This document shows, piece after piece, positions 1-5,777 of a DNA stretch of 12,728 nt. How positions within the stretch are numbered: the first letter of the stretch is position 1; each line of letters opens with the position of its first letter. The translations under genes and the position numbers were made by a program. The stretch is taken from contig JAITPU010000071.1 in the NCBI GenBank assembly GCA_031289235.1, forward strand, positions 1 to 12,728. The letters are read 5' to 3'. The stretch is from Eubacteriales Family XIII. Incertae Sedis bacterium. Lineage in GTDB: Bacteria; Bacillota; Clostridia; Peptostreptococcales; Anaerovoracaceae. The notes below the pieces were generated by a model. That model was not told the origin of the DNA and ran no database searches. It worked only from the letters and a program-made list of their open reading frames with translations.

Positions 1-180
1 TTTGGAGCCGTAAGGTGTCCTCGCGGTATCTCCGAAATAAACGACCCGTTCTTCGGGCAGTGCTTGCGTCAGATATGGGATGCAGGTGAGACCGCCCAGC
101 CCGGAATCAAAAAAACCTACGGGGCGGTTATCTGTTTTCGGTTCCATTCGGCTGCGGTCGCGCCGCGTTTCGTCAGACAT
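1..180 (-). CDS. murI: Glutamate racemase, N-terminal part (runs off window)
   Basis: Glutamate racemase converts L-glutamate to D-glutamate for the peptidoglycan stem peptide, in the cytoplasm and without cofactor. Only the first 60 codons are visible; the gene continues past base 1. Reading the minus strand from ATG 180-178 gives a short charged leader of about 18 residues and then the family's N-terminal signature: FDSGLGGLT at residues 24-32, whose Asp is the first catalytic-region acid, and YFGDTARTPYGSK at 48-60. The second catalytic cysteine and the C-terminal half lie outside. An AAGGA sequence about 9 bases upstream supports the ATG at 180; an in-frame ATG at 147 would remove the unconserved leader and is an alternative start. 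A promoter lies upstream at 255-283. The gene is divergent from the AlbA_2 gene at 558. Family assignment is very secure. Confidence 0.95.
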   Translation of the reverse strand, partial: MSDETRRDRSRMEPKTDNRPVGFFDSGLGGLTCIPYLTQALPEERVVYFGDTARTPYGSK

Positions 181-230
181 TCGAACCCATCCTTATCAAG
201 TCATGGTCGATTTTGGCTCCGTCCAAAGTT

Positions 231-247
231 TGAGCGCAACGCGCTCA
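231..247 (-). other. 5'-terminal hairpin of the murI transcript
   Basis: A perfect 7-bp stem, TGAGCGC, is separated by 3 bases from its complement GCGCTCA. It sits at the predicted first transcribed base of murI (about 7 bases past the -10 element), so the mRNA would begin with a stable stem-loop. Such 5'-terminal hairpins can shield mRNA from RppH/RNase J-type decay; that role here is inference. Confidence 0.5.
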
Positions 248-254
248 TAATATG

Positions 255-283
255 ATGATACCCCAAGCGCGCCGATAATTCAA
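255..283 (-). promoter_or_regulatory. SigA-type promoter for murI
   Basis: On the minus strand, TTGAAT (283-278) is followed after 17 bases by TATCAT (260-255), a good match to the housekeeping -35/-10 consensus. The predicted start near 248 gives a leader of about 70 bases before the murI ATG at 180. Confidence 0.6.
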
Positions 284-460
284 CAGGTTTTAATCCGTCC
301 CGCCCGTAAACGCGCACAATACCAAGCCGGTATTCACATTTCGTATGCCCGCAAAGGCACTCGCGGAAATCTCCGCAGTTATTCCCGTCGACAGCTATTT
401 TTGGACAGTTCGAAAAATGCAACTTTTCAGAGCTGTTTTGTTGTAGTGCTTGTTCATCGC
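284..460. other. Non-coding intergenic stretch, nothing recognised
   Basis: This lies between the divergent murI promoter and the GTTAGAA array. I see no convincing gene on either strand. There is a small hairpin, GCGGA-AATC-TCCGC, at 363-376. A 73-codon minus-strand open frame crosses the stretch, but it lacks a ribosome binding site, has no recognisable composition and overlaps the murI promoter. Confidence 0.5.
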
Positions 461-468
461 GTTAGAAT
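441..468 (+). promoter_or_regulatory. Possible promoter of the AlbA_2 gene
   Basis: TTGTAG (441-446), a 16-base spacer and TAGAAT (463-468) make a weak SigA-like promoter whose -10 is the first copy of the repeat array. Each later TTAGAAT copy is also -10-like, so the start site is uncertain. Confidence 0.25.
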
Positions 469-561
469 ATGTTAGAATGTTAGAAAATATGTTAGAATGT
501 TAGAAAATGTTAGAATGCGTTAGAATGTTAGAAAATGCGTTAGGAAGGTTAGAAAGAATGC
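461..561 (+). repeat. GTTAGAA tandem repeat array at the 5' end of the AlbA_2 gene
   Basis: GTTAGAA occurs at 461, 471, 479, 491, 499, 509, 519, 527 and 548, with a GTTAGGA variant at 539. Spacings are 10, 8, 12, 8, 10, 10, 8, 12 and 9 bases. The blocks resolve into a 10-base unit and an 18-20-base unit (GTTAGAATGTTAGAAAAT plus two bases). Most units contain an ATG, giving a ladder of tiny reading frames that terminate within the array at TAG. The last units read in frame into the downstream protein. Short uniform units without distinct spacers exclude a CRISPR array. Confidence 0.9.
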
Positions 562-1865
562 GTTTTAAGGAGGGCGAAACGGTCGAGTTGAAACGAAGCG
601 TCGTTGACGAAATCAAGAAAGAGGTCATTGCCTTTGCCAATTCAAGCGGCGGAACTTTGTACATTGGCGTTGCCGACGACGGCGAAGTTGTGGGATTAGA
701 CGACCCGGAGAACGCTTTGCTGAGCGTGAATAATATGCTGCGCGACGCGATCAATCCGGATATTACTCTCTTTGCGCAAAGCGGTATTGAACGCATTGAT
801 GATAAGAAGATCATCAGCATCGCTGTTCAGCGCGGAACAAAGCGTCCGTATTACCTTGCGGGCAAGGGCATACGCCCGGAGGGAGTATACGTCAGACACG
901 GCGCGGCGTCCGTTCACGCCACCGACGCGGCCATACGGAGTATGATTCGTGAAACGGACGGCGACAGCTACGAACGTATACGCTCCGTCTCGCAGGAACT
1001 GATTTTCACTTCCGCCGAAGCGGAGTTTTCGCAGCGCGAAATTGAGTTCGGTTTAAGCCAAATGACGACGCTCGGTTTGGTGAACGCCGATAAAATTTAT
1101 ACAAATCTTGGACTTCTGCTATCCGACAACTGCGTTCACACGATTAAGGCTGCCGTGTTTCAGGACGCAAGCCAACAGATGTTCAAGGACAGGCGTGAGT
1201 TCGGCGGTTCTCTGTTCAAGCAACTGAATGACGTCTATGATTTTCTGGATTTGCGCAATCAAGTCAGAGCAACCTTCGATAAGCTTTTGCGCGTCGATAC
1301 GCGCGACTATCCCGAGACCGCTTTGCGCGAAGCGCTTCTAAACGCAGTCGTTCATCGCGAGTACGCCGTCAGCGGCGCCATTCTGATCAAGATGTTTTCG
1401 GACAGGGTCGAGTTCATCTCACCCGGAGGTTTGTTTGGCGGCGTTGAGCTTGACGATATAATGAGCGGTTACTCAGTTTGCCGCAACCCGGCCCTCGCGG
1501 CTGTGTTTTACCGCCTGCGTCTGATTGAGGCGTACGGTACGGGTATACTGAAAATTTTCGAGGCCTACGACAACTCCACATCGAAACCAAAGATTGAAGC
1601 GACTCCGAACGTGTTCAAGATAATCCTTCCGAACATCAACGAAGCGTTGAAAACAGCCCCGCTTCCCGTATTGGGCGAAACGCCGGAAGATCGCGTCTTG
1701 CGTTTCGCGCGCGATAATGGCGCGATTACCCGCGAGGAGACGGAGCACTTGCTGGGTATAGCGCAAACCACCGCCGGACAGATATTGCGGCGTCTTGTTG
1801 ACGCCGGTACTCTTATAAAAAAAGGCGGTTCAAGGAGCACTATATATTTGCCCCCGCGAGCGTAG
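558..1865 (+). CDS. AlbA_2 (Schlafen-type) / GHKL-like / winged-helix protein
   Basis: This predicted cytoplasmic nucleic-acid-binding protein belongs to the family annotated as ATP-binding protein or putative transcriptional regulator with an AlbA_2 domain. At 435 residues it has three parts. Residues 1-128 are an AlbA_2 domain (EGETVELKRS at the start, FANSSGGTLYIGV at 27-39, YVRHG at 111-115). Residues about 255-340 resemble the HATPase_c_4 module (ALREALLNAVVHREY at 255-269, ISPGGL at 287-292, RNPALA and GTGI further on). Residues about 374-432 are a winged helix. I chose ATG 558 because GGAAGG at 543-548 sits 9 bases upstream and the AlbA_2 homology begins right there. A start at 507 would add 17 repeat-encoded residues. 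Relatives occur as lone regulators and near defence or toxin-antitoxin loci; the target here is unknown. The gene interrupts an otherwise housekeeping region. Confidence 0.85.
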   Translation: MRFKEGETVELKRSVVDEIKKEVIAFANSSGGTLYIGVADDGEVVGLDDPENALLSVNNMLRDAINPDITLFAQSGIERIDDKKIISIAVQRGTKRPYYLAGKGIRPEGVYVRHGAASVHATDAAIRSMIRETDGDSYERIRSVSQELIFTSAEAEFSQREIEFGLSQMTTLGLVNADKIYTNLGLLLSDNCVHTIKAAVFQDASQQMFKDRREFGGSLFKQLNDVYDFLDLRNQVRATFDKLLRVDTRDYPETALREALLNAVVHREYAVSGAILIKMFSDRVEFISPGGLFGGVELDDIMSGYSVCRNPALAAVFYRLRLIEAYGTGILKIFEAYDNSTSKPKIEATPNVFKIILPNINEALKTAPLPVLGETPEDRVLRFARDNGAITREETEHLLGIAQTTAGQILRRLVDAGTLIKKGGSRSTIYLPPRA

Positions 1866-1868
1866 CGC

Positions 1869-1891
1869 CCGCACGGAGCGCGTCAGTGCGG
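1869..1891 (+). other. GC-rich hairpin after the AlbA_2 gene
   Basis: CCGCAC (1869-1874) pairs with GTGCGG (1886-1891) across an 11-base loop, starting a few bases after the stop codon. No T-run follows, so it is at best a weak terminator or an RNA-stabilising 3' hairpin. Confidence 0.3.
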
Positions 1892-1976
1892 TTCCGCAGG
1901 GGATGATAGAAGCCCGTTGCAGATATTTGAATAGTAAAGACGGTTCAAAACGTTGAATTTTAAGCGTTTGTAACTT

Positions 1977-2005
1977 TTGCATAACCGCTCATTTTATGAT
2001 ATAAT
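1977..2005 (+). promoter_or_regulatory. SigA-type promoter of the tmk-holB-ricT operon
   Basis: TTGCAT (1977-1982), a 17-base spacer and a perfect TATAAT (2000-2005) preceded by TGA, giving an extended -10. The predicted start near 2012 yields a leader of about 85 bases before the small ORF at 2097. No other strong promoter is visible before 4680, so the downstream genes are probably one transcript. Confidence 0.75.
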
Positions 2006-2052
2006 CTTTTGAAAGCTATATGGTCGCACCGGAGACGGCAATGCTATTTTGT

Positions 2053-2098
2053 GGAAATAAAACCATTAAATGTTATTTCCTGCTTGGAGTGAGGAAAT
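2053..2098 (+). promoter_or_regulatory. Leader with two mutually exclusive hairpins at the first start codon
   Basis: GGAAATAA (2053-2060) is perfectly complementary to TTATTTCC (2073-2080), giving an 8-bp stem with a 12-base loop. The same ATTTCC (2075-2080) can instead pair with GGAAAT (2093-2098), which contains the start codon of the 38-residue ORF and encloses its GGAG ribosome site in the loop. One fold hides the start and the other frees it, which is the arrangement of a translational switch. No known riboswitch class is recognised. Confidence 0.4.
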
Positions 2099-2213
2099 GT
2101 TTGTATTGAAAATCATCTTTGTCGTATTGTTTTGTGTCCCACTAATAGCTCTCGCGTGTTTTCTGTTCAGCAGGCTTTGCGACGGCGTGATCGAACAAAG
2201 CCGTAAAGAGTGA
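2097..2213 (+). CDS. 38-residue membrane miniprotein
   Basis: This small ORF starts at ATG 2097 with GGAG at 2086-2089 (7-base spacing) and stops at 2211-2213, nine bases before tmk. The product has one hydrophobic segment at about residues 3-24 (rich in Ile, Val, Leu and Phe, with one Pro and two Cys) and a polar C-terminal tail that ends in SRKE. It has the plan of a single-pass inner-membrane miniprotein. It is the first gene of the tmk transcript, and its stop region (GAGTGAG) also supplies the tmk ribosome site, suggesting translational coupling. In Bacillus the genes between this promoter type and holB include yaaQ and yaaR; this ORF resembles neither. I do not recognise a family. The ribosome site, spacing and composition argue for a real gene, but conservation is untested. 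Confidence 0.6.
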   Translation: MFVLKIIFVVLFCVPLIALACFLFSRLCDGVIEQSRKE

Positions 2214-2222
2214 GAACTGTAT

Positions 2223-2870
2223 ATGGAAAAGGGCTTGTTTATCACATTCGAGGGAACGGACGCTTCCGGGAAATCTACGCAAAGCGGGTTGCTGGCCGCA
2301 TCCTTGGAGCGAAGAGGGTATGATGTGATTTTGACGCGGGAGCCGGGCGGAACTGATATTGGGGAGAAAATAAGGAAAATCCTCCTTGACAAAGATAACG
2401 CGGAAATGTCCGGCGCGACGGAAGTTTTGCTTTACGCGGCGGCGCGGGCGCAGCTTATCTCGCAGATAATCCGGCCGGGTCTTCTCGGTGAAAAAATCGT
2501 GATCTGCGACCGTTTTCTTGATTCAAGCGTCGCGTATCAGGGCGCGGGCAGGAATTTGGGCGCGGGCATGATAGAGTCTGTCAACGCTTACGCAGTGGCT
2601 TCTTGTATGCCGGATATCACTTTTTTGCTGAAAATCAAGCCCGAAACAGGGAAAATCAGACGGCGCGCCGAGGACGAGGATCGAATAGAGAGCGAGACGG
2701 ATTTGTACCATAAGACGGTGTATGACGCGTATCTGGAATTGGAACGCCGGTTTACGGAACGGATCGTCGGCATAGACGGAAACGCGGCTCTCGGGGATAT
2801 AAGCGCGGAAATCGAACGGCATGTTGAGAAACTGCTGCGTCGCGTGAAGCGCGATAACGGAGGAGAATAG
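2223..2870 (+). CDS. tmk: Thymidylate kinase
   Basis: Thymidylate kinase phosphorylates dTMP to dTDP using ATP, an essential step of dTTP supply in the cytoplasm. The 215 residues match the family's usual length. The P-loop GTDASGKST lies at residues 11-19, following FITFE. TREPGGT at 38-44 is the conserved substrate-side loop. DRFLDSSVAYQGAGR at 96-110 is the DR(Y/F) motif with the dTMP-binding region, and the Arg-rich RRRAEDEDRIE stretch in the last third is the LID. The P-loop has Ala-Ser where many relatives have Gly-x. ATG 2223 follows GAGTGAG by about 8 bases. The gene ends four bases before holB, whose ribosome site lies inside the end of tmk, so the two are co-transcribed and probably coupled. 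Confidence 0.97.
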   Translation: MEKGLFITFEGTDASGKSTQSGLLAASLERRGYDVILTREPGGTDIGEKIRKILLDKDNAEMSGATEVLLYAAARAQLISQIIRPGLLGEKIVICDRFLDSSVAYQGAGRNLGAGMIESVNAYAVASCMPDITFLLKIKPETGKIRRRAEDEDRIESETDLYHKTVYDAYLELERRFTERIVGIDGNAALGDISAEIERHVEKLLRRVKRDNGGE

Positions 2871-2873
2871 AAA

Positions 2874-3767
2874 ATGAATTTTCGGAATTTGGAGCGCGGT
2901 CAGGTGAAAAGCTGGAAACTCCGGCAGCTTTTGAAAAGCGGCAAACTTTCGCACGCTTATATATTTGAAGGTGGAAGTGAAGCTGAAAGACGGCTGGCCG
3001 CGCGGGAATTCGCGAAAACCGTGTTCTGCGCAGAGCCTGTCGGAGGCAATGCCTGCGGGGAATGTATTTCCTGCGTAAAAATCGCTCATGACAATCACGA
3101 AGATCTGATATATGTGGAGCGGGACGGAAACAGCGTCGGCGTGAAGCAGGTGGAAGAGCTGCAGCGTCGGCTGAAAAACAAGCCTTATATTTCTGACCGG
3201 ATAATCGCTGTCATCACCGACGCGGATAGACTTACGGCGCAAAGCCAGAACAAGCTGCTTAAAACGCTGGAAGAACCGAATCCCGGCGATATCATCATCC
3301 TGCTTTCGGAAAATCCTGAGAATTTGCTGATTACCATACGCTCCAGATGCGTTTCCTTTCACTTTTCGTCCGAAAAAGAAGTTTTCTTCAGCGACAGGGA
3401 AAAAAAGGCGGAGGAGATAGTTGATTCCCTCGTCGACGGGCGTCCTTTCCATGAAACCTCGGCGCTACTCGGAGATTTCGCGGGAAGCCGCGATGAGAGC
3501 GTCGAACTGTTGGACGTGATGGAATTATGGTGCCGAGATCTGATGATGGCTTCGTACAGTGAAACGCTGATATGGCAGAAGGAACACCTGAATGAGATCA
3601 GAGAAGTGAGCGCAAGATCGCGAAAGTTTGATGTTGACCGGTTGATCAGTTGTATCGAAGGAGCGCGGAAAGATATAAATGGCGGAGTCAACGCGAATTA
3701 CAGTTTAAAGGACATGATTCTGCGTTTTGCGGCTTTGCGCGGCAAAAGGAGAAATTTGAATGATTAA
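2874..3767 (+). CDS. holB: DNA polymerase III delta' subunit
   Basis: Delta' is a structural subunit of the clamp loader that opens and loads the beta sliding clamp during replication. The 297 residues show the AAA+ layout: HAYIFEGGS at 27-35, where the Walker A Gly-Lys-Thr is lost as expected for the non-ATPase delta' subunit; a zinc module with Cys 52, 61, 64 and 67 (CGECISC); ITDADRLTAQSQNKLLKTLEEP, the Walker B-side segment, around 114-135; and the SRC motif at 157-159. GGAGGAGA at the end of tmk provides the ribosome site for ATG 2874. Its stop overlaps the ricT start by eight bases. The tmk-holB-ricT order is that of Bacillus, without yaaQ and yaaR. The C-terminal collar domain is weakly conserved, as is usual. 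Confidence 0.92.
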   Translation: MNFRNLERGQVKSWKLRQLLKSGKLSHAYIFEGGSEAERRLAAREFAKTVFCAEPVGGNACGECISCVKIAHDNHEDLIYVERDGNSVGVKQVEELQRRLKNKPYISDRIIAVITDADRLTAQSQNKLLKTLEEPNPGDIIILLSENPENLLITIRSRCVSFHFSSEKEVFFSDREKKAEEIVDSLVDGRPFHETSALLGDFAGSRDESVELLDVMELWCRDLMMASYSETLIWQKEHLNEIREVSARSRKFDVDRLISCIEGARKDINGGVNANYSLKDMILRFAALRGKRRNLND

Positions 3768-4680
3768 AGTAGCTGGGGTATGCTTCAGAAAGGCCGGCAA
3801 GGTCTATCATTTTGATCCCGGCGATATAGAAGTAGCGTGCGGCGACAATGTTATCGCTGAAACAGCGCGAGGGCTTGAGTTCGGCACGGTGCGGTGCGGC
3901 GTCAGAGACATTCCTGAAAGCGATATCACGTTGCCTCTTAAAAAGATCGTTCGGATTGCCAATGACGAAGATCTGAAACAGCATGAAGAAAACCTGAAAA
4001 AGAAAGAAAAAGCGTTGGAGCTGTGCCGGGAAAAGATAGTCGGGCACAAGCTTGAAATGAAATTCATCGACGTGGAATACATCTTTGACAACAGCAAAGT
4101 GATCTTCTATTTTACCGCTGACGGAAGGGTTGATTTCCGGGAATTGGTGAAAGATCTGGCGGGAGTGTTCAAAGCGCGGATTGAGCTGCGGCAAGTCGGC
4201 GTCCGGGATGAGGCGAAAATGTTAGGAGGCATGGGAATTTGCGGCAGGAGTCTGTGCTGCCATTCGTGGATGCCGGAATTTGAGCCGGTTTCCATCAAAA
4301 TGGCAAAGGTACAGAATCTTTCGCTGAATCCCATAAAAATTTCGGGAACATGCGGCAGGCTGATGTGTTGTTTGAAATACGAGAACGAAACTTATCATGA
4401 ATTAAAAAAGGGGATGCCGAACGTCGGGGAGCGGGTGGAAACGCCGGATGGAACGGCGGTGGTGACCGATACGAACGTGCTTATGGGTCAGGTGAAAGCG
4501 AGACTGATTCTTGAGGAAAAGACCGGCGAGACGTCGGAAAAGTTCAGCGCGGAGCTGAATACCTACCATAAAGACGATGTCAAGCGGCTGTTGAACCAGA
4601 AAAAGAAAAAATCCGAAACCGACGACGGCACGGTTGCCGAAGCCCTTCCGGATGAATTTGAGAAACTCTCGGATGAATAG
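3760..4680 (+). CDS. ricT: PSP1-domain protein RicT (YaaT)
   Basis: RicT (YaaT) is one of three subunits of the RicA-RicF-RicT (Y-) complex, which in B. subtilis binds Fe-S clusters and steers RNase Y-dependent mRNA maturation, and influences Spo0A phosphorylation, competence and biofilm formation. The 306 residues carry the PSP1 domain, with the cysteine signatures GGMGICGRSLCC (Cys 161, 166, 167) and GTCGRLMCC (Cys 198, 203, 204). A Lys/Glu-rich helical segment spans about 70-92, and the last 30 residues are a charged, poorly conserved tail. ATG 3760 has AAAGGAG about 8 bases upstream, inside holB, and the genes overlap by eight bases. RicA and RicF partners are not in the window. No yabA homologue follows, unlike in Bacillus. 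Confidence 0.93.
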   Translation: MIKVAGVCFRKAGKVYHFDPGDIEVACGDNVIAETARGLEFGTVRCGVRDIPESDITLPLKKIVRIANDEDLKQHEENLKKKEKALELCREKIVGHKLEMKFIDVEYIFDNSKVIFYFTADGRVDFRELVKDLAGVFKARIELRQVGVRDEAKMLGGMGICGRSLCCHSWMPEFEPVSIKMAKVQNLSLNPIKISGTCGRLMCCLKYENETYHELKKGMPNVGERVETPDGTAVVTDTNVLMGQVKARLILEEKTGETSEKFSAELNTYHKDDVKRLLNQKKKKSETDDGTVAEALPDEFEKLSDE

Positions 4681-4703
4681 CTTAATTCGCAGGCCGGGCA
4701 AAG

Positions 4704-4721
4704 CGCGGATTTGATCCCGCG
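4704..4721. other. Hairpin downstream of ricT
   Basis: CGCGG (4704-4708) pairs with CCGCG (4717-4721); the loop can extend the stem through GGAT/ATCC with a bulged C. It lies 24 bases after the ricT stop and is followed by the A-rich ATTAAAAG rather than a T-run. This may be part of the termination region between convergent genes. Confidence 0.3.
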
Positions 4722-4743
4722 ATTAAAAGTAGGCACTTGCGCA

Positions 4744-4784
4744 CCTAAGCCCATTTGCGCAGCAAATGGCGGGTAGGCGTCCTA
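4744..4784. terminator. Terminator-like nested hairpin between convergent ricT and abrB-like gene
   Basis: An 8-bp perfect stem CCATTTGC (4751-4758) / GCAAATGG (4762-4769) with a 3-base loop is nested in an outer CCTA (4744-4747) / TAGG (4774-4777) pairing. On the plus strand, GATTTTTC follows within about 10 bases, which could serve as the T-run for ricT transcripts. The outer right arm can alternatively pair with CCTA at 4781-4784, at the stop codon of the opposing gene. Convergent placement suggests a shared terminator. Confidence 0.45.
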
Positions 4785-5024
4785 AAGATTTTTCATTTCC
4801 GAAAGACAGTCTTCGCAGACCGCTTTATCGTAAATCCGCTTCACATTTTTCGCGTTGCCGCAGAAAATACAGGCGGGTTCGTATTTCTTCAATAAGATGG
4901 TATCGCCGTCAACATAAATCTCAAGAGGATCTTCTTTTTTGATATCGAAAGTCTTCCTGAGTTCCACAGGCAGAACGACCCTTCCAAGCTGATCAACTCT
5001 TCTTACAATTCCTGTCGCTTTCAT
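4782..5024 (-). CDS. abrB: AbrB/SpoVT-type transition-state regulator with zinc ribbon
   Basis: AbrB-family regulators are dimeric swapped-hairpin beta-barrel DNA-binding proteins that control stationary-phase and sporulation genes. Residues 1-53 are the AbrB domain (MKATGIVRRVDQLGRVVLPV start, PLEIYVDGD, ILLKKYEP). In place of the Bacillus AbrB C-terminal oligomerisation domain, the tail has CIFC at about 53-56 and CEDC near 70-73, a small zinc ribbon typical of clostridial AbrB relatives. Length is 80 residues. AGGAGA sits about 6 bases before ATG 5024. Its own promoter lies at 5100-5128. Its position next to the ricT end of the tmk cluster parallels the Bacillus chromosome, where abrB lies a few genes beyond yaaT. 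The symbol is by family; the exact paralogue is uncertain. Confidence 0.92.
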   Translation of the reverse strand: MKATGIVRRVDQLGRVVLPVELRKTFDIKKEDPLEIYVDGDTILLKKYEPACIFCGNAKNVKRIYDKAVCEDCLSEMKNL

Positions 5025-5099
5025 GTTTCTCTCCTATGATCAATAACGCTTTGTCAGCTGGCATTCGCCGCTGCGCCGAACTATCGTTCCGCCGACCGA

Positions 5100-5128
5100 A
5101 TTATATCTTTTAGATATCGCTCCGCCAA
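5100..5128 (-). promoter_or_regulatory. SigA-type promoter of the abrB-like gene
   Basis: On the minus strand, TTGGCG (5128-5123), a 17-base spacer and a perfect TATAAT (5105-5100) give a leader of about 70 bases. The -10 region overlaps the ATATCT/AGATAT dyad at 5103-5117, consistent with repression at this promoter, possibly autorepression as known for Bacillus AbrB. Confidence 0.65.
5103..5117. promoter_or_regulatory. Inverted repeat overlapping the abrB -10 region, possible operator
   Basis: ATATCT-TTT-AGATAT is a perfect 6-3-6 dyad that shares bases with the -10 hexamer and the spacer. AbrB proteins prefer AT-rich, loosely defined sites, so autoregulation is plausible but not demonstrated. 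Confidence 0.4.
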
Positions 5129-5220
5129 AGCAAATGCCGGATCAATAAACTCAAAGACTTCCCGCGGTCGGAAAATAAAAATTTAACGATGCCTGATTTT
5201 AGCATTCCCGGAGCAAAAAG

Positions 5221-5559
5221 TCAATCGGTTTTGGTTTTTTTTCCCTTTTTAAATAAATTTTTCAAAAAAGCCAGACTGTTTGCTATAATCACGATTGCCG
5301 AGATCACGGCTTTATTCAGTTTGACTGTTTCCGTTGCGCTGCCGACAGATTTGGAAACTTCGCCGATCAGTTTGTCGGCGTCCTTGCTCCGTTCTGCGGC
5401 GATTCCGGAAATGATCTCGGTATCTTTCAGGATCTTATTCATGGATTTTGCGGTCGCGGTCAGATTGTGCAGCAGACAAATTCCGGAAAAAATCAACGCT
5501 AACAGGCTTATGCCTAAAATGATCAGGCCGGCGTCTTTTAATGTGATCATTGTGTCCAT
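5221..5559 (-). CDS. Small membrane-anchored protein, DUF948-like plan
   Basis: This 112-residue protein has a strong N-terminal transmembrane segment (about residues 11-31), a polar and probably helical stretch rich in Lys, Ser, Asp and Glu (33-82), a second moderately hydrophobic segment (about 84-99) and a Lys-rich end (FKKGKKTKTD). The plan recalls Firmicute general-stress membrane proteins of the DUF948/YtxG type, but I cannot confirm the family. AAGGAG and a closer GGAG lie 9 and 4 bases before ATG 5559; the ATG three codons later is an alternative start. It is divergent from murA, with a dyad between the two promoters, which suggests shared control. Function is unknown; a membrane or envelope role is inference. 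Confidence 0.75.
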   Translation of the reverse strand: MDTMITLKDAGLIILGISLLALIFSGICLLHNLTATAKSMNKILKDTEIISGIAAERSKDADKLIGEVSKSVGSATETVKLNKAVISAIVIIANSLAFLKNLFKKGKKTKTD

Positions 5560-5582
5560 ATCGCTCCACTCCTTTTCGAAGA

Positions 5583-5602
5583 AGGCGTCCTGCAGGACGC
5601 CT
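5583..5602. repeat. 20-bp perfect palindrome in the membrane-protein leader
   Basis: AGGCGTCCTGCAGGACGCCT is a perfect 20-base palindrome, 24 bases upstream of the minus-strand start codon at 5559 and inside its predicted transcript. As RNA it would form a stem with a minimal loop close to the ribosome site; as DNA it could be a protein-binding site. No second copy was seen in the window. Confidence 0.7.
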
Positions 5603-5710
5603 CGTCCGTTTGAATAGTGCCGGTTTAAACGCCATTGTAATACTCTGGCGAAAAAGCCGCGTCAAAGTCCTGAGATTTCTTTACTCGCGCTTCTTTAGCG
5701 CCGTCTATAT

Positions 5711-5738
5711 ATTATCACGCAAAACGGGGAAATTACAA
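5711..5738 (-). promoter_or_regulatory. Probable promoter of the small membrane protein
   Basis: On the minus strand, TTGTAA (5738-5733), a 16-base spacer and GATAAT (5716-5711). The predicted transcript starts near 5703 and would open with the hairpin GCGCT/AGCGC at 5687-5701. The leader of about 145 bases also contains the palindrome at 5583-5602. Confidence 0.45.
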
Positions 5739-5746
5739 GTAATTTC
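5729..5746. promoter_or_regulatory. 18-bp dyad between divergent promoters, candidate operator
   Basis: GAAATTACAAGTAATTTC is a perfect inverted repeat with 8-base arms and a 2-base centre. It overlaps the -35 element of the minus-strand promoter and lies about 32 bases upstream of the murA -35, a classic place for a repressor or activator of the divergent pair. The cognate regulator is not identifiable from the motif. Confidence 0.5.
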
Positions 5747-5777
5747 TGGAGTCCTCGGAGATTTTCATAATAAACGA

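Noticed and set aside
64..255. 63-codon plus-strand frame at the left end
   Set aside because: It is antisense to the clear glutamate racemase signature on the minus strand.
201..422. 73-codon minus-strand frame upstream of murI
   Set aside because: No ribosome site and no recognisable family, and it overlaps the murI promoter and the 5' hairpin. The frame is probably chance.
461..557. CRISPR array
   Set aside because: Units are only 7-20 bases, with no unique spacers of regular length and no cas gene.
2012..2096. Known riboswitch in the tmk leader
   Set aside because: No recognisable conserved core of the purine, SAM, TPP, preQ1, c-di-GMP or T-box classes; only generic competing stems are visible.
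2523..3452. 309-codon minus-strand open frame across tmk and holB
   Set aside because: It is antisense to two well-conserved genes and its Phe/Arg-rich translation has no recognisable domain.
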